From NCBI GenBank assembly GCA_045602425.1, contig JAZSBO010000016.1, positions 62,001-126,000 of the forward strand: a DNA stretch of 64,000 nucleotides, given 5' to 3'. The notes below the pieces were generated by a model. It saw nothing but the letters and a program-made list of their open reading frames with translations, was not told the DNA's origin and searched no databases. The stretch comes from RGIG9608 sp045602425 (GTDB taxonomy: Bacteria > Bacteroidota > Bacteroidia > Bacteroidales > Paludibacteraceae). Both the position numbers and the translations under genes were made by a program. Positions 1-7,226 of this stretch are shown here, in pieces. Within the stretch, counting starts at the first letter, position 1. The number at the start of each line of letters is the position of its first letter.

Positions 1-332
1 CTACATTTACCCATTCGGGCATGACAGGATTACTTGATGCCGTAAATGAAAATGCAAATATCACAATCGTGATTTCTGACAATCTCACTACTGCAATGAC
101 AGGGGGACAAGACTCAGCAGGAACAAATAAATTTGAAGCAATTTGTCTCGGTCTTGGTGTAGAACCAGAGCATGTGCGTGTGGTGGTTCCACTTCCAAAA
201 AATATGGAAGAAATCACACGCATTATTCGTGAAGAGATTGAATATAAAGGGGTGTCGGTAATCATTCCACGTCGTGAATGTATCCAAACCTTAAGTCGCA
301 AACTTCGTAAACAAAAGGCTCAACAACAATGA
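1..332 (+). CDS. iorA: Indolepyruvate:ferredoxin oxidoreductase alpha subunit, C-terminal part (5' truncated)
   Basis: The reading frame is open from base 3, so the gene begins before the window. About 109 C-terminal residues are present. The stretch THSGMTGLLDAVNENANIT followed by VVISDNLTTAMTGGQ is the thiamine-pyrophosphate-binding end of IorA; the Asp-Asn-x-Thr-Thr-Ala-Met-Thr-Gly motif is diagnostic of the family. The enzyme oxidatively decarboxylates aryl pyruvates to aryl-acetyl-CoA with reduction of ferredoxin and can run in reverse in anaerobes. Full-length IorA also has a C-terminal ferredoxin domain with 4Fe-4S cysteines; this product stops after the TPP domain with a basic tail (SRKLRKQKAQQQ), so it is the shorter form. 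The stop overlaps the iorB start (ATGA), indicating tight coupling. Confidence 0.9.
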   Translation, partial: TFTHSGMTGLLDAVNENANITIVISDNLTTAMTGGQDSAGTNKFEAICLGLGVEPEHVRVVVPLPKNMEEITRIIREEIEYKGVSVIIPRRECIQTLSRKLRKQKAQQQ

Positions 333-904
333 AAAAAGATATAATATTAGCCGGAGTGGGAGGTCAAGGAATTCTCACTATTGCAACAATCATAGGTGAT
401 GCTGCTGCAGTGGCAGGTTTAAGTTTGAAACAAGCCGAAGTTCATGGTATGAGTCAACGTGGTGGTGATGTGCAATCAAACCTTCGTCTTTCAACCGATG
501 AGATTTATTCTGATTTGATTAAGGAGGGTGCTGCCGACTTGATTATCTCAATGGAGCCAATGGAAGCATTGCGATATCTAACATATCTGGATAAAGAGAG
601 TTGGGTGGTAACATCATCACATCCATTCAAAAATATTCCCAATTATCCCGATGAAGAGGCTTTAATGAATGAGCTTAACAGCTTGCCTCATGTGGCAGCA
701 TTGCCCATTGAAGATGTTGCGAAAGAAAGCAATATGCCCAAAAGTGCCAACGTGATTTTGCTTGGTATGGCGGCTCGATATATTGAAATTCTCACGCCCG
801 AACAATTACGTGAAAGTATTGCACGAGTGTTTGCGTCAAAAGGTGCAAAAGTGGTAGAAATGAACCAACAAGCATTCGATTTAGGATTGAATGCTGTAAA
901 ATAA
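329..904 (+). CDS. iorB: Indolepyruvate:ferredoxin oxidoreductase beta subunit
   Basis: A 191-residue gamma-type 2-oxoacid:acceptor oxidoreductase subunit. The N-terminus DIILAGVGGQGILTIATII is the classic GxGGQG signature, and AEVHGMSQRGGDVQSNLR is the conserved second block. It pairs with IorA to form the cytoplasmic complex acting on indolepyruvate and phenylpyruvate. It shares a 4-bp ATGA overlap with iorA, and an aminotransferase and a phenylacetate-CoA ligase follow within 35 bp, so all probably form one transcript. Length is normal for IorB. Confidence 0.93.
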   Translation: MKKDIILAGVGGQGILTIATIIGDAAAVAGLSLKQAEVHGMSQRGGDVQSNLRLSTDEIYSDLIKEGAADLIISMEPMEALRYLTYLDKESWVVTSSHPFKNIPNYPDEEALMNELNSLPHVAALPIEDVAKESNMPKSANVILLGMAARYIEILTPEQLRESIARVFASKGAKVVEMNQQAFDLGLNAVK

Positions 905-914
905 GACAACGACA

Positions 915-2228
915 ATGAAAATTTTCAGTGAAGAGTTGGTGGAAAAGGCAGTGAAAGAACTTCACATTGCCGACCTTTCAAAAGCAACCATTGGCGAGGT
1001 GCTACTCGTGGCTCAATATCTCGAAAAAGAAACAGGCATACCCTTTATTCGCATGGACCAAGGCTCGCCTGGCTTACCTGTGAATCAACTTGGTGTTGAG
1101 GCCGAAAAAGCAGCTCTTGATCGCGGAGTGGGCTCGCAATATCCCGCAGCGGCAGGTGTGCCCGAGTTGAAATATGAGGCATCGCGCTTCGTGAAAGCAT
1201 TTCTCAATGTTGATATCTCGCCACGTGCGTGTGTGCCCACTGTGGGTAGCGTAGCAGGGTCGTATGGCTCGTTTATCGCATGTACACAACGCACCCCTGG
1301 AAAAAATAAAGTATTGTTTATCGACCCAGGATTCCCTATCCAAAAATCGCAGTTGCGCATCATTGGTGCTGAATGGGTAGAATTTGATATTTATAGTTAT
1401 CGTGGCGAGGCGTTGCGTGAGAAGCTTGAAAGTGTGATGGCGAGTGGCGATATTGCAGCTATTGTATATTCTAATCCCAATAATCCTGCTTGGATATGCC
1501 TTGAAGATGTCGAACTGAAGATTATAGGCGAACTTGCCACTAAATATGATGTGATTGTGATGGAAGATTTGGCTTACTTCTGTATGGATTTCCGTAGCGA
1601 TATGGGGCACCCATTTGAACCACCATATCCTCCCACAGTGGCACATTATACCGACAATTACATTTTGATGCTTTCATCGTCGAAGATATTCAGCTATGCC
1701 GGTCAGCGCATGGCGTTGACTTGCATCAGCGACAAATTGTTTGACCGTCAATTCCCAGCATTGGCAGAGCGTTATAAAGATGCCGGTGTGTTTGGACAGA
1801 CATTGATTGCATCAATCCTATATATGATTACATCGGGCTGTACGGCTTCAACTCAATATGCCTATGCCGAGATGTTGCGACTATCGACCGAGGGCAAAAT
1901 CAACTTCGTGGAAGATACTCGCGAATATGCTCGTCGTGCCGAAAAAATGAAGAAAATTTTTACCGACAATGGTTTCCACATCATCTATGATTATGATGTG
2001 ACCAAGCAAGTGGGCGATGGTTTCTTCTTTACCATTGGTTATGGCGACATGAGTGGTGGAGACTTGTTGAAAGAGTTGCTCTACTATGGAGTGAGTAGCA
2101 TTTCACTCTCAACTACAGGTAGTGACCAACAAGGCGTGCGTGCTTGCACCTCTCGTATGCGCGATGACCTTTATGATGTAATGGCTGAGCGTATGAAAGC
2201 CTTCAATGAAGACCATCCATTGAATTGA
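915..2228 (+). CDS. Class I/II pyridoxal-phosphate aminotransferase
   Basis: A 437-residue fold-type I aminotransferase. Visible motifs: NPNNPAW near residues 188-194, the cofactor-nitrogen Asp in VMEDLAYF near 218, and the Schiff-base Lys in SSSKIFSYAGQR near 257. The start is 10 bp after the iorB stop. Its place between iorB and phenylacetate-CoA ligase suggests that it interconverts aromatic amino acids and aryl pyruvates; this is inferred from context, as the sequence alone does not give the substrate. The DNA is visibly richer in G and C than the genes from 5.8 kb onward. Confidence 0.85.
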   Translation: MKIFSEELVEKAVKELHIADLSKATIGEVLLVAQYLEKETGIPFIRMDQGSPGLPVNQLGVEAEKAALDRGVGSQYPAAAGVPELKYEASRFVKAFLNVDISPRACVPTVGSVAGSYGSFIACTQRTPGKNKVLFIDPGFPIQKSQLRIIGAEWVEFDIYSYRGEALREKLESVMASGDIAAIVYSNPNNPAWICLEDVELKIIGELATKYDVIVMEDLAYFCMDFRSDMGHPFEPPYPPTVAHYTDNYILMLSSSKIFSYAGQRMALTCISDKLFDRQFPALAERYKDAGVFGQTLIASILYMITSGCTASTQYAYAEMLRLSTEGKINFVEDTREYARRAEKMKKIFTDNGFHIIYDYDVTKQVGDGFFFTIGYGDMSGGDLLKELLYYGVSSISLSTTGSDQQGVRACTSRMRDDLYDVMAERMKAFNEDHPLN

Positions 2229-2261
2229 TTAAGAAAAAATAATGACATAATACATAAAATA

Positions 2262-3560
2262 ATGATTTGGAATCCTAACAAAGAATGTATGAGCCGCGAC
2301 GAGATGCACGCGTTGCAAAGTCGCCGACTACAGAAATTGGTGACGTATGTGTATCACAACGTGCCTTTCTATCGCAATAAGATGCAAGAGATGGACCTCT
2401 CGCCCGAGGACATCAGGAGTATTGACGATATAGTGAAACTGCCTTTTACCACTAAGCAGGATTTGCGCGACAACTATCCCTATGGGTTGCAAGCAGCTCC
2501 CCCCTCTGAGATTGTGCGTGTGCATGCCTCGTCGGGCACAACAGGTAACCCCACAATCGTGGGTTACACTCGCAAGGACTTGGCGGTGTGGTCGGAGGTG
2601 ATGGCTCGCTGTTTGACTGCCTATGGCGTGACTCGCGACGATACTTTCTCGGTAAGTTATGGCTACGGCTTGTTTACCGGCGGTCTTGGCGCTCACTATG
2701 GTGTTGAAAACCTCGGTGCCACAGTGGTTCCTACTTCGACAGGTAACACCGAAAAGCATATCCGACTCATTCGCGACTTGAAGATTTCAGGCATCGCTTG
2801 TACTCCTTCCTATGCTCTTTATCTTGCCGAAACGCTCGATAAAATGGGATTGACCAAAGACGATATAAACTTGCGCATAGGTGCTTTCGGTGCCGAGCCT
2901 TGGACCGAAAATATGCGTGCCGAAATTCAAGAACGTTTAGGATTGAAAGGGTATAACATCTATGGCTTGAGCGAGATTATGGGACCGGGCGTGTCGTATG
3001 AATGTCAAGAACAAAACGGCTCTCACATTTGCGAAGACCATTTCTTCCCCGAAATCATCAACCCCGACACATTGGAGCAACTCCCTTATGGCACTCAAGG
3101 CGAATTGGTGTTTACCACTCTCACCAAAGAGGGTATGCCGGTGCTTCGCTATCGCACAAAAGACCTCTGCACACTTATGGAAGGCACTTGTGCATGTGGT
3201 CGCACATCAGTGCGCATGGGTCGCATCATGGGACGTAGCGACGATATGCTCATCATTCGCGGTATCAACGTGTTCCCATCACAAGTGGAAAGCGTAATCC
3301 TTGAAATGCCCGAATTCGAGCCTCAATATATGCTTGTTGTTGACCGCGTGAACAATCTCGACACTTTGCAGGTTCAAGTAGAGGTGCGTCGCGACTTCTT
3401 CAGCGGCGATGTGGGCAGCATGTTGGCTATGAAGAAACGCCTTGCCGACAAGCTCAAAAGCGTGCTTTCAATCAGTGCCGATGTGCGCTTGATGGAGCCA
3501 AACAGCATAGAGCGTAGCCAAGGCAAGAGCAAACGTGTGATAGATAATCGCAAACTTTAA
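2262..3560 (+). CDS. paaK: Phenylacetate-CoA ligase
   Basis: A 432-residue member of the ANL adenylate-forming superfamily, PaaK type. The P-loop ASSGTTGNPTIVGYT lies near residues 89-103, YGLSEIMGPG near 234-243 is the A5-like motif, and YRTKDL with GRSDDMLIIRGINVFPSQ is the hinge and A8 region typical of PaaK. It makes phenylacetyl-CoA (or other aryl-acetyl-CoA) from the free acid, CoA and ATP. In anaerobic Bacteroidota this gene commonly sits beside iorAB, which suits uptake of phenylacetate or indoleacetate for amino acid synthesis, or the reverse catabolic flow with ATP gain. Confidence 0.92.
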   Translation: MIWNPNKECMSRDEMHALQSRRLQKLVTYVYHNVPFYRNKMQEMDLSPEDIRSIDDIVKLPFTTKQDLRDNYPYGLQAAPPSEIVRVHASSGTTGNPTIVGYTRKDLAVWSEVMARCLTAYGVTRDDTFSVSYGYGLFTGGLGAHYGVENLGATVVPTSTGNTEKHIRLIRDLKISGIACTPSYALYLAETLDKMGLTKDDINLRIGAFGAEPWTENMRAEIQERLGLKGYNIYGLSEIMGPGVSYECQEQNGSHICEDHFFPEIINPDTLEQLPYGTQGELVFTTLTKEGMPVLRYRTKDLCTLMEGTCACGRTSVRMGRIMGRSDDMLIIRGINVFPSQVESVILEMPEFEPQYMLVVDRVNNLDTLQVQVEVRRDFFSGDVGSMLAMKKRLADKLKSVLSISADVRLMEPNSIERSQGKSKRVIDNRKL

Positions 3561-3581
3561 CCATTTAAAACACGATATATT

Positions 3582-3989
3582 ATGACAATCAAACAACTTT
3601 CGATTTTCCTTGAAAATAAGACCGGTCGCATCAACGACCTTACAAAGATATTAGGTAAGTATGGTATCAACATGCACGCATTCAGCATGGCAGAAACAAC
3701 CGACTTTGGCATTCTTCGTCTAATTGTATCAGATATTGATAGAGCAGTTGAAGTGTTGCGTGAAGAGAACTTTGCTGTGATGTTGACCGACGTGGTTTGC
3801 ATTAGTTGTCCAAATGTAGCAGGGGCTCTCTCTGAAATCCTCGACCACTTGGCACAAAATGACATCTTCATCGAATACATGTACGCCTTTGCCGACGGTG
3901 ACAAAGCCAACGTAGTTATCCATCCCAATGACCTCGAAAAATGCGTTGCCGAACTCCAAAAATGCCAATGCAACATCAATAAGTTGTAA
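3582..3989 (+). CDS. Tandem ACT-domain protein
   Basis: A 135-residue protein made of two ACT-like modules, roughly residues 3-68 (KQLSIFLENKTGRINDLTKIL) and 70-130 (ISCPNVAGALSEILDHL). Each shows the beta-alpha-beta start with Gly-Arg-Ile or Gly-Ala-Leu at the ligand-binding turn. Stand-alone ACT proteins bind small ligands, usually amino acids. Being last in the iorAB-aminotransferase-paaK cluster, 21 bp after paaK, it probably senses an aromatic amino acid or aryl acid; that ligand is inferred. No catalytic or DNA-binding domain is present. A strong terminator follows. Confidence 0.8.
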   Translation: MTIKQLSIFLENKTGRINDLTKILGKYGINMHAFSMAETTDFGILRLIVSDIDRAVEVLREENFAVMLTDVVCISCPNVAGALSEILDHLAQNDIFIEYMYAFADGDKANVVIHPNDLEKCVAELQKCQCNINKL

Positions 3990-4008
3990 ACGTAAATACA
4001 ATTATATT

Positions 4009-4042
4009 ATGGGATTGCACAAATTGGTGCAATCCCATTTTT
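4009..4042. terminator. Bidirectional intrinsic terminator after the ACT gene
   Basis: A 12-bp perfect stem, ATGGGATTGCAC (4009-4020) with GTGCAATCCCAT (4027-4038), is followed by a T run. It ends the aryl-acid operon on the plus strand and touches the stop codon of the convergent transporter gene. Confidence 0.85.
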
Positions 4043-4965
4043 TACTTTTTCCCTTTGTTTATTACATAGATGCCAGTGGTGGCGAGGAGTGCGGCGAGGA
4101 GATATTTCCAATAGAATGGCTCGCCGAGGCATAGACATGACGTGATTGCACCAACAACTGGGATTAAGGAGTTGAATATCGCCACTTTTCCTATTGGATT
4201 ACAACTCAAGAGTTTGTTATATAGAGCAAATCCAAGAGAAGATATACATATAAGCAATGTTAATATAACAAGACCATTTGTTGTGATAATTGGTAGCGTG
4301 CCACCCAAAAATAGAGCGGGAATTATGAGCATCACTCCGCCAAATGCAAGACTATATCCTGTGCCTACAAATATGTCAACTCGACGGCTTACACCTCGCG
4401 TCATCAATCCAGCAAAAGCCGAGCAGAGTGCATTGAGTATAATCATTCCATCTCCCATAAGTGTAAATGTGCCACTTGCTCCACCTCCAATGTTGAGCGC
4501 AAGAATGCCAGCAAATCCTATTACACTCCCCACCACTTTTCGCATAGTGAGGTGGTCGCTCTTGAATGCCATACAAGCGAGCAACACGAGCATAAATGTG
4601 CCGAGCGAATTAAGAATTGCTGCTCTTGCTCCTTCGCTATGCGATAGCCCAATGTAAAAGAATGTGTAATGGAGTGTGGTGTTGAGTAGAGCAAACAGCA
4701 AAATATACCACCACGCTTTTGCATTTACAATACTAAAACTTCGGTGCGAACCTTTGGCAATTAGTAGTATGATTATACCTGAAATCGCAAAACGAATCCC
4801 TGCAAATAGCATTTTGCTCCCTGTCATCGCTTGGGTGATGCCATACTCCTCAAAACCGAGTTTGATGAGAGGATATGCCCACCCCCACGCAATAGCAGCC
4901 GTGAGAGCAAACGTTATTACCCAAACTGGTTGCTGAAATATACTTGTCGATTGTTGTTTCCTCAT
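4042..4965 (-). CDS. DMT-superfamily (EamA) transporter
   Basis: A 307-residue inner-membrane protein with about ten hydrophobic segments in two EamA halves. ITFALTAAIAWGWAYPLIKLG is the typical first helix, and GEPFYWKYLLAALLATTGIYVIN the last. The family exports small metabolites, often amino acids; the substrate is not evident. The frame extends 57 codons upstream, but ATG at 4965 is preferred because the upstream residues are polar and lack membrane character, and a TAACTTTG -7 box (4992-4999, minus strand) lies within that upstream stretch. It is convergent with the aryl-acid operon and has no co-transcribed neighbour. Confidence 0.85.
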   Translation of the reverse strand: MRKQQSTSIFQQPVWVITFALTAAIAWGWAYPLIKLGFEEYGITQAMTGSKMLFAGIRFAISGIIILLIAKGSHRSFSIVNAKAWWYILLFALLNTTLHYTFFYIGLSHSEGARAAILNSLGTFMLVLLACMAFKSDHLTMRKVVGSVIGFAGILALNIGGGASGTFTLMGDGMIILNALCSAFAGLMTRGVSRRVDIFVGTGYSLAFGGVMLIIPALFLGGTLPIITTNGLVILTLLICISSLGFALYNKLLSCNPIGKVAIFNSLIPVVGAITSCLCLGEPFYWKYLLAALLATTGIYVINKGKK

Positions 4966-4991
4966 AAAAATATTGACGGAAAAAGTTCCTG

Positions 4992-4999
4992 CAAAGTTA
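4992..4999 (-). promoter_or_regulatory. -7 element for the EamA transporter
   Basis: The minus strand reads TAACTTTG, matching the Bacteroidota -7 consensus TAnnTTTG, 26 bp upstream of the proposed ATG. No clear -33 TTTG is visible. Confidence 0.5.
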
Positions 5000-5082
5000 T
5001 TCATATTTTGTATAAATACATGTTTTCTTGCTAATGGCCTTGTATATTTGTATGAGTATCGTGATAATGTATCCTGAAAAGT

Positions 5083-5113
5083 TTTGTGCTTTGTGAAAAA
5101 AAATATATCTTTG
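5083..5113 (+). promoter_or_regulatory. Promoter of rpsP
   Basis: TTTG at 5083-5086 and TATCTTTG at 5106-5113 with a 19-bp spacer match the Bacteroidota -33/-7 consensus. Transcription would start near 5118, giving a leader of about 55 nt before rpsP. Confidence 0.8.
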
Positions 5114-5171
5114 CCCCGCTTTTCGAGAAAAAGCAATTTAGGTATTAATTATTAAAAAAACATTAAAAACA

Positions 5172-5720
5172 ATGGCAACAAAAATTAGATTGCAAAGACA
5201 CGGGCGTAAAGGGTATGCCTATTACCACATCGTAATTGCCGATTCAAAATCGCCTCGTGATGGAAAATTTGTAGAAAAACTTGGTTCGTACAATCCTAAC
5301 ACCAATCCTGCAACAGTAGAATTGAATTTCGAACGTGCATTGTATTGGTTGCAAACAGGAGCACAACCAACAGACACAACTCGTAACATTCTCTCTAACG
5401 AAGGTGTTTTGTTGAAAAAACACTTGCTTGAAGGTGTTAAAAAAGGTGCTTTTGATGCAGCAGAAGCAGAAAAACGTTTTACTGATTGGAAATCATCTAA
5501 AACTTCTACAGTACAAAAAGCTAAAGATCAAGTAGCAGCACAAAAAGCCGACAATGAGAAAAAACGCTTGGAAGCAGAAGTAGAAAAAAATAAAGCAAAA
5601 GTAGCAGAGTTGGCAAAGAAAAAGGCTGAAGCTTTGGCAGCTGAAGAAGCAGCTGCTCGTGAAGCTATTGAGGCAGAAAAAGCTGAAGAGTCAACTGCAG
5701 AACCTGCTGCAGAGGCTTAA
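5172..5720 (+). CDS. rpsP: 30S ribosomal protein S16 with long C-terminal tail
   Basis: The first ~80 residues (TKIRLQRHGRKGYAYYHIVI, then SPRDGKFVEKLGSYNP) are canonical S16. The remaining ~100 residues are Lys/Ala/Glu-rich and predicted helical (KAKVAELAKKKAEALAAEEA and similar), giving 182 residues against about 80-90 in Escherichia coli. Such tails are usual in Bacteroidota S16. Its own promoter lies upstream and a terminator follows, so it is monocistronic, unlike the rpsP-rimM-trmD-rplS operon of proteobacteria. Confidence 0.97.
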   Translation: MATKIRLQRHGRKGYAYYHIVIADSKSPRDGKFVEKLGSYNPNTNPATVELNFERALYWLQTGAQPTDTTRNILSNEGVLLKKHLLEGVKKGAFDAAEAEKRFTDWKSSKTSTVQKAKDQVAAQKADNEKKRLEAEVEKNKAKVAELAKKKAEALAAEEAAAREAIEAEKAEESTAEPAAEA

Positions 5721-5747
5721 AACGAATTTTGTAAAAAAGAAAATAAG

Positions 5748-5779
5748 GCTCGGAATTTATTTCGAGCTTTTTTGTTTTT
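5748..5779 (+). terminator. rpsP terminator
   Basis: GCTCG (5748-5752) pairs with CGAGC (5763-5767), flanking A/T bases extend the stem, and a T-rich run follows. The T run also supplies the -33 element of the next promoter. Confidence 0.75.
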
Positions 5780-5801
5780 CAGGAAGTTTGAGATATTTTT
5801 G
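5771..5801 (+). promoter_or_regulatory. Promoter of the GT2-marC-dnaG group
   Basis: TTTG at 5771-5774 and TATTTTTG at 5794-5801 with a 19-bp spacer, 21 bp upstream of the glycosyltransferase ATG. The -33 box sits inside the T tract of the preceding terminator, an economical terminator/promoter overlap. Confidence 0.7.
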
Positions 5802-5822
5802 TATTTATTGACAATAAAAATA

Positions 5823-6638
5823 ATGGATAAAGTATTGAACATATCAATCGTAGTTTATGAGAATGTCCCCCAAACATTTTTTTTATTGCTTGATGTGCTT
5901 GCTAACGAACCGCTTGTGCATACTGTTTTTTTGATAGATAATTCGGCTTTTGAACATAAAGAATGGCAGTTGCCGTCGGTAGAATATATTTTTAATAATG
6001 GCAAAAATTTGGGTTATGCTAAAGCTCATAATATTGCATTGCGTAGGACAATATCTTCGGGTATCCCATTTCATTTGGTATTAAATCCTGATGTGTTGTT
6101 TGATGTCGATGTATTACCTCGATTAGTAACAAAAATGCTCTCTGATAATAGTATCGGTTTGCTAATGCCAAAAGTGCTTTCTCCCGATGGGAAAATTCAG
6201 CATTTGTGTAAGTTGCTACCAACTCCATTTGATTTGTTATTACGAAGATTCTTTTCGAAACATTATGCTCGTAAAAAACAATCACGTTTTGAAATGCGTT
6301 TTTTAAATTATGAAGAAGAAATGTTAGTACCTTATCTTTCGGGTTGTTTTATGTTTATGCGTACTGATGTTTTGACAAAAGTTGGGTTGTTCGATGAACG
6401 CTTTTTTCTCTATCCTGAAGACCTTGATTTGTCGCGACGAATGTTTATACAAGCAAAAAATTTGTATTTCCCCGAAGTAGAAATCGTACATGCACACGAA
6501 CGAGCCTCGTATACAAGTGTAAGATTACTATCTTTGCATGCTTGGAACATGTGTAAATATTTTTGTAAATGGGGTTGGTTTTTCGATAAAGGAAGAAAAA
6601 CAATAAACGACCGTATTTTGTTTGAATATTTTAAATAA
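5823..6638 (+). CDS. Glycosyltransferase family 2
   Basis: A 271-residue GT2 protein of the rhamnosyltransferase-like type. The N-terminal strand LNISIVVYENVP, the acceptor-side motif NNGKNLGYAKAHN, the divalent-metal motif LNPDVLF (DxD-like) and YPEDLDLSRRM near the end are characteristic. It likely adds sugars to a surface glycan at the cytoplasmic face of the inner membrane. ATG at 5823 is preferred over an upstream TTG because that TTG precedes the likely transcription start. marC starts 7 bp downstream. Confidence 0.88.
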   Translation: MDKVLNISIVVYENVPQTFFLLLDVLANEPLVHTVFLIDNSAFEHKEWQLPSVEYIFNNGKNLGYAKAHNIALRRTISSGIPFHLVLNPDVLFDVDVLPRLVTKMLSDNSIGLLMPKVLSPDGKIQHLCKLLPTPFDLLLRRFFSKHYARKKQSRFEMRFLNYEEEMLVPYLSGCFMFMRTDVLTKVGLFDERFFLYPEDLDLSRRMFIQAKNLYFPEVEIVHAHERASYTSVRLLSLHAWNMCKYFCKWGWFFDKGRKTINDRILFEYFK

Positions 6639-6645
6639 AACGTTT

Positions 6646-7221
6646 ATGAATTTTGATGTAAAGCAAATAGTAAGTGCAACAGTGGTGTTGTTTGCTATTA
6701 TTGATATTTTAGGTTCAATACCTATTATTTTGAATATTCGAAAAAAAGGTATAAAAATAAATTCGTTGGTGGTAAGTTCCTCTGCGTTAGTTATTCTGAT
6801 GTTATTTTTGTTTTTCGGTGATTTTATATTGCAGTTGTTCAATGTTGATATTGAGTCTTTTGCGGTTGCTGGCTCGTTAGTTATTTTTGTTTTTGCGTTG
6901 GAGATGTTGCTTGATATTGAAATATTTCGAAATAATGGTCCTGCTGGTACAGCTTCATTTATTCCGATAGCATTCCCGTTGGTGGCAGGTCCTGGATCGT
7001 TCACTACGTTGCTTTCGTTGCGTGCTGAATATTATGTTGAGAATATTGTAATAGCATTAGTTATAAATTTGTTAATTGTTTATCTTGTATTGAGTTTTAC
7101 TCCGAAAATCGAAAAAGCAATAGGAGAATCGGGCATTTATGTATTACGAAAATTCTTTGGTATTATTTTGTTAGCGATTGCGGTTAAATTATTTGTTACA
7201 AATATTGGTCATTTGATTTAA
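6646..7221 (+). CDS. MarC-family membrane protein
   Basis: A 191-residue integral membrane protein with six hydrophobic segments. FIPIAFPLVAGPGSFTTLL is the MarC/NAAT signature and VLFAIIDILGSIPIIL the usual first helix. The family name comes from a locus once tied to multiple antibiotic resistance, but its function is not established. ATG at 6646 is used; an earlier in-frame TTG would overlap the preceding gene. Confidence 0.88.
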   Translation: MNFDVKQIVSATVVLFAIIDILGSIPIILNIRKKGIKINSLVVSSSALVILMLFLFFGDFILQLFNVDIESFAVAGSLVIFVFALEMLLDIEIFRNNGPAGTASFIPIAFPLVAGPGSFTTLLSLRAEYYVENIVIALVINLLIVYLVLSFTPKIEKAIGESGIYVLRKFFGIILLAIAVKLFVTNIGHLI

Positions 7222-7226
7222 TTTTT

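Noticed and set aside
4142..4657. Plus-strand 171-codon frame in the DMT transporter
   Set aside because: It is antisense to a well-supported membrane transporter, and its composition mirrors the complement of hydrophobic codons.
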